Assembly: GCF_004348525.1 (NCBI RefSeq)
Contig: NZ_SMKG01000033.1
Coordinates: 1 to 40,302 of the forward strand
Direction: 5' to 3'
Source: Micromonospora sp. 15K316
GTDB lineage: Bacteria > Actinomycetota > Actinomycetes > Mycobacteriales > Micromonosporaceae
DNA length: 40,302 nt
In this document: positions 1 to 8,025 of the stretch, piece after piece
Layout: each line of letters starts with the position of its first letter
Numbering within the stretch: position 1 is the stretch's first letter
Notes under the pieces: model-generated
Databases searched by the model: none
Seen by the model: the letters and a program-made list of their open reading frames with translations, nothing else
What the model was told of the DNA's origin: nothing
Position numbers and translations under genes: made by a program

Positions 1-95
1 GGGGTCGGGGCTGCGGCGGTCACGCGGGCAAGTGTGGCAGACGGTCGACGTACCGGCTGGGGGTCGCGTGTCGAGGCGGTCGAGGCGCGCGTACG

Positions 96-2615
96 TCAGG
101 CGGGCTGGTGCGGCAGCCGGTCCCGGCCGCGTCCGCCGGATCGGCGGCCGAGGCGGATCACCGCGCCGGCGTCGTGCAGCGGCGGCGCCAGCAGGCCGGG
201 TCCGCCACCGGCGCCGCGCTGCAGCGCGGCCAGGAGCATGCCGGCGGGCATCGGCCGGGCGAAGAGGTGGCCCTGGCCGGCGGCGCAGCCCAGCTGCCAG
301 AGGGCCCGGCGCTGCGGCTCGCTCTCCACCCCCTCGGCCACCACGGTCAGGTCGAGGCTGCGGCCCAGATCCAGGGTGGAGCGGATGACCGCGGCCGCCT
401 CGGCGGAGTTCTCCATGGCGGTCACGAAGCTCTTGTCGATCTTCAGCTCGTGCACGGGGATCCGGGAGAGCAGGCTCAGCGACGAGTAGCCGGTGCCGAA
501 GTCGTCCAGGGCCAGGCGCACGCCCTCGTCGCGGAGCCGGTTGAGCACCCGGTCGACCACGTCGAGCTGGCTGAGGGTGAGCGTCTCGGTCAGCTCCAGC
601 ACCAGCTGGTCCGGAGGGAGGTCGTGGGCGCGCAGCCGGGCCAGCACCGAACCGGGGAAACGCGCGTCGAGCAGGCTGCGGGGCGAGACGTTCACCGCGA
701 CCGGTACGTCGAAGCCGGCCTCCCGCCAGGTCTTGGCGGCGATCAGGGCCTGGTCGAGGATCGCCTCGGCGAAGGCGGGCAGCAGCCCGGACCGCTCGAC
801 GGCCTCCAGGAAGCGCAGTGGGTCGATCAGCCCGTGGGTCGGGTGGTGCCAGCGGGCGAGCGCCTCGGCGCTGGTGATCTCGCCGGTGGCCAGGTCGACG
901 ATGGGCTGGAAGTTGACGGTGAACTCGTGGTCGGCGACCGCGCGGGGCAGCTCGCCGCCGAGGGTCAGCCGGTTGAGGTCGGCGGTGTCCCGGGTCGGGG
1001 CGTACGTGGAGATGCGTTGGCCGGCCCGCTTGGCCTGGTACATGGCGACGTCGGCGCGGCGCAGCAGTTCGGGCATCCCGCCGGCGGCCGGGGCGGCGGC
1101 GATCCCGCCGCTCGCCTCGATGCCGATCCGCATGCCGTCCAGGTCGATCGGCTCGTGCAGGGCGGCCAGCAGCGCCTCCGCCCGGTGCGCGGCGACCGCC
1201 GGGGCGGGCAGGCCGCGCAGGAGCACGGCGAACTCGTCACCGCCGAGCCGCGCCACCAGGTCGTCGCTCTGGGCGGCGCCGCGCAGCCGCTCGGCCACCT
1301 GCACGAGCACCTGATCGCCGGCCGCGTGGCCGAGCGTGTCGTTGATCTCCTTGAAGTGGTTGAGGTCGATCAGGACCAGGGCGGTCACACCGTCGGCGTG
1401 CCGGGTGCCGAGCTGTTCGGTGCCCTGTTCGAGCAGCTGCCGCCGGTTGGCGAGCCCGGTCAGCGCGTCGTGGCTCGCGGCGTACGCGTGCTCGTCGGCG
1501 ACGCGCGCCAGCTCCGCGTACGCCTGGGCGTTGCGTACGGCGGTGCAGAGCGCCGACGCGAAGGTGCGGAGCGTGTACTGCTCCCGTTCGGAGAGTCGTA
1601 CCGGGCCACGGAAGCGCAGCCGGAGCACGCCGACGTCGGCGGTGCGGTCGTGCCCCTCCAACGCGGCCGGCACCACCGTGCCGTCGATCGGGGTGGGCTC
1701 GCCGACCCGGCCGTCGTACCCGATGACGCCGTCGGCGCCGCCGCGTACCGTCCGGGCGCCCTCACGCAGTTCGATCTCCACCTCGTCGGCGGAGAAGAGC
1801 TCGGCGGCCTGAGTGACCGCGGTCGTGAGGACCTTGTCCAGGTCGACCACGTTGAGCGCGTCGGTGGCCCGGGCGAGTCGCTGCCAGGCCTGCTGCTCGG
1901 TCCGGGCCCGGATCCGGGCGGAGTAGGTGAGGTGCAGGCTGAGCACGAGCGGTGGCACGGCGAGCAGGAACCGGGGTGAGGCTTGCAGGATGAGCAGGGT
2001 GCAGACGGCGACCAGGAACCGTACGGCGAAGCCGCCGAGCCGCAGGTCGAGGTTGCTGCGGAAGTTGCGTGCGATCTTCGTGCCCGAGGCGAGCGCGATG
2101 ACCGGGATCGCCAGAAGATCGTCCAGCAGCGCCGCGACCAGGTAGGCGACAGCCAGCGGCAGTACCATCCGCCAGCCGCCGGACGGTGGCCACGTCCAGT
2201 TCAAGGCCGCCAGGGCGGTCCCGGCGCCCCAGGCGACGACGACGTTCTTGCCGACTCCGAAGGCCACCTTGACCGGCGATAGGCGCAGCGACGCCAGGGC
2301 GATGCCGACCACGGTGCAGAGCACCACCCACGGCAACGGGGCGATGGCGACACCGATGACTATCGCCGTCTCGTTCCAGCTGATCGAGTGGGTCGTCGAC
2401 CTGATCCGTACGCGCGCCTTGACCAGAGTGCCGACGGCGATCATGAAGGCGAGCATCACGAGGGTGGCCGCGTCGTTCACCGACGCCGGTGCGGCACTCG
2501 TCAGGGCGGGCCGCAGCGCGGTGACGACGATGACGGACGCCAGAACGACGACGAGACCGACGAGCAGCATCAGCCGCCGATCGGTCTCATTCTCGCGTCG
2601 TGGGGGAAGCGTCAT
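96..2615 (-). CDS. Membrane-bound GGDEF-EAL cyclic di-GMP protein
   Basis: Probable bifunctional or switchable cyclic di-GMP enzyme (diguanylate cyclase plus phosphodiesterase) of 839 residues. Hydrophobic segments fill roughly residues 15-230, followed by a GAF-like linker to about residue 370. The GGDEF domain (about 375-535) starts with DALTGLANRR and keeps an intact GGDEF motif; the EAL domain (about 550-800) keeps EALARW, DDFGTGYSS, KIDKSFV and VVAEGVE, so both active sites look competent. The product-inhibition site before GGDEF, normally RxxD, reads QSDD, so feedback inhibition may be weak. The ATG at 2615 follows CTGGAG at good spacing, and a TAGGCT -10 box lies about 35 bases upstream. 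The C-terminal 40 residues are a low-complexity Gly/Arg tail. The gene stands alone. Confidence 0.93.
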   Translation of the reverse strand: MTLPPRRENETDRRLMLLVGLVVVLASVIVVTALRPALTSAAPASVNDAATLVMLAFMIAVGTLVKARVRIRSTTHSISWNETAIVIGVAIAPLPWVVLCTVVGIALASLRLSPVKVAFGVGKNVVVAWGAGTALAALNWTWPPSGGWRMVLPLAVAYLVAALLDDLLAIPVIALASGTKIARNFRSNLDLRLGGFAVRFLVAVCTLLILQASPRFLLAVPPLVLSLHLTYSARIRARTEQQAWQRLARATDALNVVDLDKVLTTAVTQAAELFSADEVEIELREGARTVRGGADGVIGYDGRVGEPTPIDGTVVPAALEGHDRTADVGVLRLRFRGPVRLSEREQYTLRTFASALCTAVRNAQAYAELARVADEHAYAASHDALTGLANRRQLLEQGTEQLGTRHADGVTALVLIDLNHFKEINDTLGHAAGDQVLVQVAERLRGAAQSDDLVARLGGDEFAVLLRGLPAPAVAAHRAEALLAALHEPIDLDGMRIGIEASGGIAAAPAAGGMPELLRRADVAMYQAKRAGQRISTYAPTRDTADLNRLTLGGELPRAVADHEFTVNFQPIVDLATGEITSAEALARWHHPTHGLIDPLRFLEAVERSGLLPAFAEAILDQALIAAKTWREAGFDVPVAVNVSPRSLLDARFPGSVLARLRAHDLPPDQLVLELTETLTLSQLDVVDRVLNRLRDEGVRLALDDFGTGYSSLSLLSRIPVHELKIDKSFVTAMENSAEAAAVIRSTLDLGRSLDLTVVAEGVESEPQRRALWQLGCAAGQGHLFARPMPAGMLLAALQRGAGGGPGLLAPPLHDAGAVIRLGRRSGGRGRDRLPHQPA

Positions 2616-2646
2616 ACCACTCCAGGTGACTGCCTCAACCGTTCGC

Positions 2647-2652
2647 AGCCTA
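2647..2652 (-). promoter_or_regulatory. -10 box of the GGDEF-EAL gene
   Basis: TAGGCT on the minus strand. It would give a 5' UTR of about 25 bases carrying the GGAG ribosome binding site. Confidence 0.45.
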
Positions 2653-2685
2653 CTCCCGGAGTGCCGGTAAGTCCCGTGCCCAGCC

Positions 2686-2709
2686 TCAGTTCCAGTCGCT
2701 GCCGCGCAT
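2686..2709 (-). CDS. Possible 7-codon leader peptide ORF
   Basis: Upstream of the GGDEF-EAL gene on the same strand, ATG begins a seven-residue ORF, MRGSDWN, ending in TGA. A very good ribosome binding site (AAAGGAG) lies seven bases before the ATG, which is uncommon in this window where many genes lack one. No function is known to me. It could be a leader peptide or the remnant of a longer gene start. The TAGGCT promoter of the downstream gene lies between the two, so transcription of this ORF would need a further upstream promoter. Confidence 0.25.
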   Translation of the reverse strand: MRGSDWN

Positions 2710-3453
2710 GGCGTCGCTCCTTTCCTGCCGATGCCATTCCGGGACCTTTCCCGTGGAGGTCTTCGTCCCTCTGAAACGGCAGCTTAGGAGCAACTAGAGA
2801 TGATTAGAAGAAATAAATGTCGGTATGCGCAACATTAGCCAAGTGGAAGGGGGTTTGTCACGGTCTGTCCATCGGTCCTGTGCGGAGCGCTGTCGACCCT
2901 TTTCGCTATGCGATTACCGTGTCGCGCAACGCTGCCGGCGCTGGTGGACAAGACCCGGACGTTGTGTCCCAAGTGTGGCGAGATGGGCTTGGCGGAATCG
3001 TTCCGACTTCGGACATCCGGCGGGCCCCTCGGCTGACCTGCGTCGCTGCCAGCCTGAACCACATTTACGTCCTCTCCGGCCCGGCCGCAATCGTCACCCG
3101 GAAAGTATCCGGACTCGATCGGCGATCATATGAACCTCAGGTCGGATTCGGATTCCCGGATGTCGGCGGCCGGGAACCGATTGGGTTCGCGGTGCAACTT
3201 TCCGGGGGCACCGTGCAACCGGAGGCGCGCCCGGGCCGGGGCCGCGGTGCGTGGAGCCGGCAATTCGGTCCAGGGCTCGGTTACGGGTGGGGAACCGGCG
3301 GATGAACTGTCGCCCTCTCGTAACCGCCGGCCACGTCCCCGCCCCAATCCGCTCGCTGTTTCCGGCCCGACCCGAACCGGGCCAGCGTGCTTCCCTCACC
3401 CGGAACGAGGCGACGCGCGCAACGGCGCGCCCCGACCGGTCGTACCCGGAAGA
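2710..3453. other. Gene-poor region between divergent genes
   Basis: About 750 bases between the GGDEF-EAL gene and moaC. Codon bias typical of this genome is absent, and the stretch around 2785-2830 is clearly AT-richer than anything nearby. Longer open frames here have no recognisable domains and poor third-position bias. Apart from the 7-codon ORF just outside it and the small zinc-knuckle ORF at 2908-3036, I see no gene, RNA or repeat. Confidence 0.5.
2908..3036 (+). CDS. Possible 42-residue zinc-knuckle protein
   Basis: A short ORF from ATG to TGA whose middle reads TRTLCPKCGEMGLAESF, a CPxCG zinc-binding knuckle of the kind found in small zinc-ribbon proteins. Only one CxxC pair is present (a further Cys sits at residue 5), so a complete metal site would need a partner or dimer. 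A GACCCT hexamer lies seven bases before the ATG, loosely matching the leaderless pattern of this genome, and there is no ribosome binding site. The knuckle is seen directly; that it is expressed is a guess, and a decayed fragment is equally possible. Confidence 0.25.
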   Translation: MRLPCRATLPALVDKTRTLCPKCGEMGLAESFRLRTSGGPLG

Positions 3454-3459
3454 TAGGCT
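3454..3459 (+). promoter_or_regulatory. -10 box, leaderless moaC transcript
   Basis: TAGGCT followed by seven bases and then the GTG start of moaC. There is no ribosome binding site, so transcription probably begins at or next to the start codon. Confidence 0.6.
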
Positions 3460-3466
3460 CGCGTCC

Positions 3467-3958
3467 GTGACCGAATCCGCGCAGCTCACTCACGTCGACC
3501 CCGCCGGTGCGGCACGCATGGTCGACGTCTCCGCCAAGGCGGTGACCGGGCGCTCGGCGATTGCCGCCGGCCGGTTGCGGACGACCCCCGAGGTGATCGA
3601 CCTGCTGCGGCGCGACGGCCTGCCGAAGGGCGACGCGCTCGCCGTGGGACGCCTCGCCGGCATCATGGGCGCCAAGCGCACCCCCGACCTGATCCCGCTC
3701 TGCCATCCGATCGCGTTGCACGCCGTGACCGTCGAGCTCGAGCCCACCACCGACACCGTCGAGATCACCGCCGTGGCGCGTACCGCCGACCGGACGGGCG
3801 TCGAGATGGAGGCGTTGACCGCGGTCGCCGTCGCCGGCCTCGCCCTCATCGACATGGTGAAGGCTGTCGACCCGGCGGCGTCCGTCGAGAACGTCCGCGT
3901 CCTGCGCAAGGAGGGCGGCAAGACCGGCCAGTGGGTCCGCCCGGAGGACCGGCCGTGA
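3467..3958 (+). CDS. moaC: Cyclic pyranopterin monophosphate synthase MoaC
   Basis: Second step of molybdenum cofactor synthesis: converts 3',8-cyclo-7,8-dihydro-GTP, made by MoaA, to cyclic pyranopterin monophosphate in the cytoplasm. The 163-residue protein has the family's normal length and motifs: MVDVSAKAVTGRSAIAAG near the N-terminus, LIPLCHPI in the middle, TGVEMEALTAVAVAGL, MVKAVD and RKEGGKTG at the end. GTG at 3467 is chosen over upstream in-frame starts because the family motif begins right after it and because of the leaderless -10 box. The stop overlaps the mogA start by four bases. moaA and moaD are not in this window. Confidence 0.95.
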   Translation: MTESAQLTHVDPAGAARMVDVSAKAVTGRSAIAAGRLRTTPEVIDLLRRDGLPKGDALAVGRLAGIMGAKRTPDLIPLCHPIALHAVTVELEPTTDTVEITAVARTADRTGVEMEALTAVAVAGLALIDMVKAVDPAASVENVRVLRKEGGKTGQWVRPEDRP

Positions 3959-4425
3959 TCCGGGCCCGGGTGGTCGTGGCCTCGAACCGGGCCGCCGCCG
4001 GCGTCTACGCCGACACCAGCGGTCCGCTGCTCGTCGCCGGCCTGCGCGAACTGGGCTGCGAGGTCGACGATCCCGTGGTGGTGCCCGACGGCGAGCCGGT
4101 GGGCGAGGCGCTGCGCGCCGCGCTCGACGACGGCGTCGACGTGGTGCTGACCAGCGGCGGCACCGGGATCACGCCGTCCGATCGGACCCCCGACGTGACT
4201 CGCGCGGTGCTCGACTACGAGATCCCCGGAATCGCCGAGGCGATCCGCGCCCACAGCCGGGACCGGGTCCCCACGGCGGCGCTCTCCCGAGGCCTGGCCG
4301 GGGTGGCCGGCCGCATGCTGGTGGTCAACCTGCCCGGCTCGACCGGCGGCGCCCGGGACGGACTGGCCGTCCTCGGGCCGATCCTCGCCCACGCCGTCGA
4401 CCAGTTGCGCGGTGGTGACCACTGA
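3955..4425 (+). CDS. mogA: Molybdopterin adenylyltransferase-type protein (MogA/MoaB)
   Basis: Adenylates molybdopterin before metal insertion (MogA role), or is the closely related MoaB. It has 156 residues with the family motifs TSGGTGITPSDRTPD (about 65-79) and LPGSTGGARD (about 131-140). GTG at 3955 overlaps the moaC stop as GTGA and follows GGAGG, so it is translationally coupled. The last codons (VDQLRGGDH and stop) form the first unit of a 39-bp tandem repeat that runs into the intergenic gap, so the extreme C-terminus is probably variable between strains. MogA and MoaB cannot be separated by eye. Confidence 0.9.
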   Translation: MIRARVVVASNRAAAGVYADTSGPLLVAGLRELGCEVDDPVVVPDGEPVGEALRAALDDGVDVVLTSGGTGITPSDRTPDVTRAVLDYEIPGIAEAIRAHSRDRVPTAALSRGLAGVAGRMLVVNLPGSTGGARDGLAVLGPILAHAVDQLRGGDH

Positions 4426-4512
4426 GCCCGAGGTGTCGACCAGTTGCGCGGTGGCGACCGCCGGGCCCGGGGTGTCGGCCGACGGCGCGGTGGCGACCAC
4501 CGAGCGCGCCGG
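4396..4512. repeat. 39-bp tandem repeat, three copies, across the mogA stop
   Basis: Units begin at 4396, 4435 and 4474, each with GTCGACCAG or GTCGGCCGA at the start and GCGCGGTGG in the middle. Copy 1 holds the last mogA codons and stop; copies 2 and 3 lie in the gap before moeA. Copies 1 and 2 are close; copy 3 is more diverged. The 39-base period keeps frame, but copies 2 and 3 lack the TGA stop. Confidence 0.85.
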
Positions 4513-4549
4513 CGCGGCGACTGCCCCGGCAGACCGGTCGTCACCCCGA

Positions 4550-4555
4550 TAGGCT
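4550..4555 (+). promoter_or_regulatory. -10 box, leaderless moeA transcript
   Basis: TAGGCT, six bases, then the GTG start of moeA; no ribosome binding site. It suggests that moeA-moaE have their own promoter inside the cluster. Confidence 0.55.
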
Positions 4556-4561
4556 CGGCCG

Positions 4562-5821
4562 GTGAGTACGGAAACCGCAGCGACGGCCGACCACGCCGTC
4601 GCCTCGCCGCCGGCCGAGTGGGCAGAGGCGCGTTCCCGGGTGCACGCGGTCGGACTCGCCGCCGCGCTCCCCGTCGTCGCCCGGCCGCTCGCCGAGACCG
4701 ACGGGCTGACCCTCGCCGAGCCGTTGACCGCGCGTACCGACCTTCCGGCCTTCCCCACCGCCAGCGTGGACGGTTGGGCCGTACGGGGAGCCGGGCCGTG
4801 GCGGGTCGTCGGTCGGGTGCTCGCCGGCAGCACCCCGCCGCCGCTGACCGAGGACGGCACCACCGTGGAGATCGCCACCGGCGCGATGGTGCCCGAGGGC
4901 ACCGCGGCGCTGCTGCGGATCGAGGAGTCCGACCGGACGTCGGACGCCCGTGTCGTCGGCACTCCCCGCAGCGCGCCGGAGTGGCGGCAGCCGGGCGAGG
5001 AGGCGCACGCCGGGGAACAGCTCCTGCCGGCCGGCACGTCGGTGGACCCGGCGGTCATCGGCCTGGCCGCCTCCTGCGGGTACGACACGCTGCCGGTGCG
5101 GCGCGCCCCCCGCGCCGCGCTGCTCGTCTTCGGTGACGAGCTGCTGACCGCCGGCCCACCTGCGGCCGGGCGGGTCCGTGACGCGCTGGGGCCCTCGCTG
5201 CCGGCCTGGCTGCGCCGCTACGGCTGCGAGATCGGGCCCTCCGACGTGATCGGCCCGGTCGAGGACACCCTCCCCGCGCACGTCGCGGCGCTGCGTGCGG
5301 CGCTCGCCGACGCCGAGCTGGTCTGCACGACCGGCGGCACCATGCACGGCCCGGTCGACCACCTGCACCCGGCGCTCCAGGAGCTGGGCGCCGAGTACGT
5401 CGTCAACACCGTGGCGGTCCGGCCCGGGTTCCCGATGCTGCTGGCCCGGTTGACCGGGCCGGACGGGCGGGTCCGCTTCGTGGCCGGTCTGCCGGGCAAC
5501 CCGCAGTCGGCGATCGTCGCGCTGGTCTCCCTGGTCGCCCCGCTGCTCGCCGGCCTTCAGGGCCGCCGGCTGCCGGAGCTGCCACAGGTGACCCTGGCCG
5601 AGCCGGTGCCGGGTCGCGGCGACTACACCCACCTGGCCCTGGTCCGCCTGGACCGCGTCGCCGGCACCGCCCATCCGGTACGGCACGTCGGGTCGGCGAT
5701 GCTGCGGGGGCTGGCCGGCGCCGACGGCTTCGCCGTGATCGGACCGGGCGGCAGCGGCGAGGTGGGGAGCCGGGTTCCGGTGGTGCCGCTGCCGCTGCGC
5801 AGCGGGGAGCGTGCCGCATGA
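4562..5821 (+). CDS. moeA: Molybdopterin molybdenumtransferase MoeA
   Basis: Inserts molybdate into adenylated molybdopterin to finish the basic cofactor. It has 419 residues, the usual MoeA length. The N-terminal part carries FPTASVDGWAVR (family form S-x-D-G-[YW]-A-V) and EIATGAMVPEGTAAL; the MogA-like domain carries the GELLT-like FGDELLTAG, TTGGTMHGPVDH and GLPGNPQSAIVAL. The GTG start at 4562 is set by the leaderless -10 box. The end overlaps moaE by four bases (ATGA). The family form of the middle motif is TSGG.S.G; here it is TTGGTMHG, so this may be a divergent MoeA paralogue. Confidence 0.9.
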   Translation: MSTETAATADHAVASPPAEWAEARSRVHAVGLAAALPVVARPLAETDGLTLAEPLTARTDLPAFPTASVDGWAVRGAGPWRVVGRVLAGSTPPPLTEDGTTVEIATGAMVPEGTAALLRIEESDRTSDARVVGTPRSAPEWRQPGEEAHAGEQLLPAGTSVDPAVIGLAASCGYDTLPVRRAPRAALLVFGDELLTAGPPAAGRVRDALGPSLPAWLRRYGCEIGPSDVIGPVEDTLPAHVAALRAALADAELVCTTGGTMHGPVDHLHPALQELGAEYVVNTVAVRPGFPMLLARLTGPDGRVRFVAGLPGNPQSAIVALVSLVAPLLAGLQGRRLPELPQVTLAEPVPGRGDYTHLALVRLDRVAGTAHPVRHVGSAMLRGLAGADGFAVIGPGGSGEVGSRVPVVPLPLRSGERAA

Positions 5822-6246
5822 CCGCGCCGGAGCTCGCCCTCGGCACGGTCACCGACCAGCCACTCGACCTGGCCGCGCACGAGGCGGCGGTCGACGACCC
5901 GCGCGCCGGGGCGGTGGTCTCCTTCCAGGGCGTCGTCCGCGACCACGACCACGGCCGTGCGGTGACCGGACTGGAGTACGAGGGGCACCCGACCGCCGAG
6001 CGGATCCTGCGCGAGGTCGCCGCCGAGATCGCCGCCGACCCCGAGGTCTACGCGGTCGCCGTGTCGCACCGCATCGGCCCCCTGGCCATCGGTGAGGCGG
6101 CCCTCGTCGCGGCGGTCAGCACGGCGCACCGGGCCGCCGCGTTCGCCGCCTGCGCCCGGCTGGTCGACGAGGTGAAGGCCCGCCTGCCGATCTGGAAGCA
6201 CCAGACCTTCGCCGACGGCAGCGAGGAGTGGGTGAACTGCCCGTGA
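5818..6246 (+). CDS. moaE: Molybdopterin synthase catalytic subunit MoaE
   Basis: Large subunit of molybdopterin synthase, which moves sulfur from thiocarboxylated MoaD onto cyclic pyranopterin monophosphate. It has 142 residues with GAVVSFQGVVRDHDHG near residue 31, LEYEGH, VSHRIGPLAIGE and the conserved lysine motif LPIWKHQ near the C-terminus. The ATG start overlaps the moeA stop, so translation is coupled. Its small partner MoaD is not encoded nearby and must come from elsewhere in the genome. Confidence 0.95.
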   Translation: MTAPELALGTVTDQPLDLAAHEAAVDDPRAGAVVSFQGVVRDHDHGRAVTGLEYEGHPTAERILREVAAEIAADPEVYAVAVSHRIGPLAIGEAALVAAVSTAHRAAAFAACARLVDEVKARLPIWKHQTFADGSEEWVNCP

Positions 6247-6285
6247 CGGATCGCGTCACACGTCGGCGCTCCCTCCCCGAACGGC

Positions 6286-6376
6286 AGATCGGCTGCGGTC
6301 AGCGGCGGACAGGTCGGCTGCGGGCAGGTCAGTGGCGGTCCGGTGGGCAGGTCGGCTGCGGGTAGGTCAGCGGCGG
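6286..6376. repeat. Imperfect 38-bp-spaced tandem repeat over the GT87 stop
   Basis: Three related blocks at 6286-6308, 6311-6338 and 6349-6376, each reading AGGTCGGCTGCGG then CAGCGGCGG or a near match. The last two are 38 bases apart. The block at 6349-6376 covers the stop codon of the minus-strand glycosyltransferase (6367-6369), so the sequence downstream of that stop is a degenerate copy of the gene end. Confidence 0.75.
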
Positions 6377-7809
6377 GCGGCGGCGGGCTGCCGGCCCATC
6401 CGGTCGGCGTAGAAGACCGGCTCGGCACCGGGCCGCCACGGCATCGCGGCGACCAGCACGATGAGGGCCAACGCCAGGGAGTTCTCCATGAGCGCGCCGA
6501 AGAGACCGTCCTGGTAGTGCGACTCCTCCGGCAGTTGGTGCTCGTACGGCCAGATGGGCGAGACCAGGAAGAGCAGGTATAGCGCGACCGCGGCGACACC
6601 GTGGCGGAGCCCGGTCAGCGTGGGGTACCAGATCGGTGGGCGGAGACCGTTGACCCCGGGTAGCCCGGAGTACGGGCCGCTCGGCCCGGAGCGAGGGGTG
6701 AGCCCCCGGCTCGCGTCGCGGCGGCGCACGGCGGCGTCGGCCAGCACGATGATGGCCGGGATGACCCAGACCAGGTGGTGGGTCCAGGAGATCGGGCTGA
6801 TCACGTTGGCGGTGAGGCCGACCAGGGTGAACGCGGTCAGCTCGTCGCCGTCGGCGTGCGACTGGGCGGCCCGGGAGAGCCCCAGCGCCAGGATCAGCAC
6901 GGAGAACGAGAACCAGAGCAGCCCCGGGGTCTCGATCGAGTCGTAGAGGCGGGCCAACAGGCCGGCCAGGGACTGGTTCGGCGTCATGTCGGCGGCGCCG
7001 ACCCGCTCGGTCTGCCAGAGGACGCCGCCGAAGTACGCGCGGGACTCGACGCCGACGACGGCGAAGCTGCCGACAGTGACCCCGATCGTCGTCGCGATCG
7101 CGGTCGTCGCGGCCCGCCACTGGCGGGTGATCATCAGATAGACGATGAAGAGCGCCGGCGTCAGCTTCACCGCGGTGGCCAGCCCGATGCCGACACCGGC
7201 CCAGGCCCCGCTGTAGACGAAGCGCAGCAAGGCGCCGTCCTCGGGGGCGACGTGGGTGCCGCGTCGGGAGCGCCAGCGCAGGCCGATCAGGTCGGCGATG
7301 ACGAGGGCGAAGAGCAGCAGGTTGACCTGGCCGTAGCCGAGGGTCTCCCGGGCCGGCTCGATGGCGGCGGCGAGCGGTACGGCCAGGGCCACCGTGTACC
7401 ACAGGGACCAGCCCAGCCGGTCCACGATCGGACGTAGCAGGCCGGCGAGCACCACCGCCATCGCGGCGAGGCTGGCCAGCGCGTTCACCATTCCGGCGGC
7501 CTCGATCGGCAGGTGCGCCATGGGGAGCATGACCAGGCCGGCGAAGGGTGGGTAGGTGAAACCGAGGGTGGTCTCGGGCGCGACGAACTCGTAGAGCTCG
7601 TGTCCGGTCGCCCACCACACCACCGCACCGTGGTAGATCTTCATGTCGAAGAAGTTGTACGGCCGTCCGAAGGCGCCGATCGCCAGCCAGGCGGCGTAGG
7701 CGACGGCGGCCACGATGCTGACCCGTACGACGATTCTGCGATCGACGCGACTCGTCACGCGTCGGACTGTGGCGAGGCGGTCCGCCCGTCTCCCGACGGT
7801 CGCCGGCAT
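6367..7809 (-). CDS. GT87-family integral membrane glycosyltransferase
   Basis: Likely polyprenyl-phosphate-sugar-dependent (mannosyl)transferase acting on the outer face of the membrane; lipid-linked mannosylation is the best known role of this family in actinobacteria. From ATG 7809 it has 480 residues, almost all in hydrophobic segments (about ten helices). The first external loop has NFFDMKIYHGAVVWW, with the acidic residue expected of GT-C enzymes, and the family segment FTYPPFAGLVMLPM follows. SWTHHLVWVIP occurs late. ATG 7809 is preceded by a GGGGGTGG ribosome binding site; an in-frame extension upstream is charged and unlike the family. The acceptor is unknown. Confidence 0.85.
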   Translation of the reverse strand: MPATVGRRADRLATVRRVTSRVDRRIVVRVSIVAAVAYAAWLAIGAFGRPYNFFDMKIYHGAVVWWATGHELYEFVAPETTLGFTYPPFAGLVMLPMAHLPIEAAGMVNALASLAAMAVVLAGLLRPIVDRLGWSLWYTVALAVPLAAAIEPARETLGYGQVNLLLFALVIADLIGLRWRSRRGTHVAPEDGALLRFVYSGAWAGVGIGLATAVKLTPALFIVYLMITRQWRAATTAIATTIGVTVGSFAVVGVESRAYFGGVLWQTERVGAADMTPNQSLAGLLARLYDSIETPGLLWFSFSVLILALGLSRAAQSHADGDELTAFTLVGLTANVISPISWTHHLVWVIPAIIVLADAAVRRRDASRGLTPRSGPSGPYSGLPGVNGLRPPIWYPTLTGLRHGVAAVALYLLFLVSPIWPYEHQLPEESHYQDGLFGALMENSLALALIVLVAAMPWRPGAEPVFYADRMGRQPAAARR

Positions 7810-7861
7810 GGCGTGGCCACCCCCGTACCAAGCTCGTCCTACCCGTCCAGGTCCCGCACGG

Positions 7862-7867
7862 AGCCTA
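7862..7867 (-). promoter_or_regulatory. -10 box upstream of the GT87 gene
   Basis: TAGGCT on the minus strand about 55 bases before the chosen ATG. Further upstream, 7944-7953 is the perfect palindrome GCGTTAACGC. Confidence 0.4.
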
Positions 7868-8025
7868 GAACGGCGACTCACGTTAGTGCCTCCCGCGTTA
7901 TGCGACCGTGTCCGATCCCACACATGTTTTTGACATTTCCACCGCGTTAACGCCTAGCGGGCGGTTCAGGTGATTCGTGGTGTTGGGCGGGGTGCGGTGC
8001 TGTCGAGGGGAGGCATCGACGCAGG

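Noticed and set aside
108..1979. Long plus-strand open frame opposite the GGDEF-EAL gene
   Set aside because: Low-complexity Gly/Glu/Gln/Arg product and fully antisense to a well-supported gene.
2817..3305. Plus-strand 162-residue frame in the gene-poor region
   Set aside because: No domain, no ribosome binding site and no third-position GC bias.
3490..5088. Long minus-strand open frame opposite the molybdenum cofactor genes
   Set aside because: It lies antisense to moaC, mogA and moeA, is Ser/Thr/Arg-rich without domains, and follows from GC-rich codon bias.
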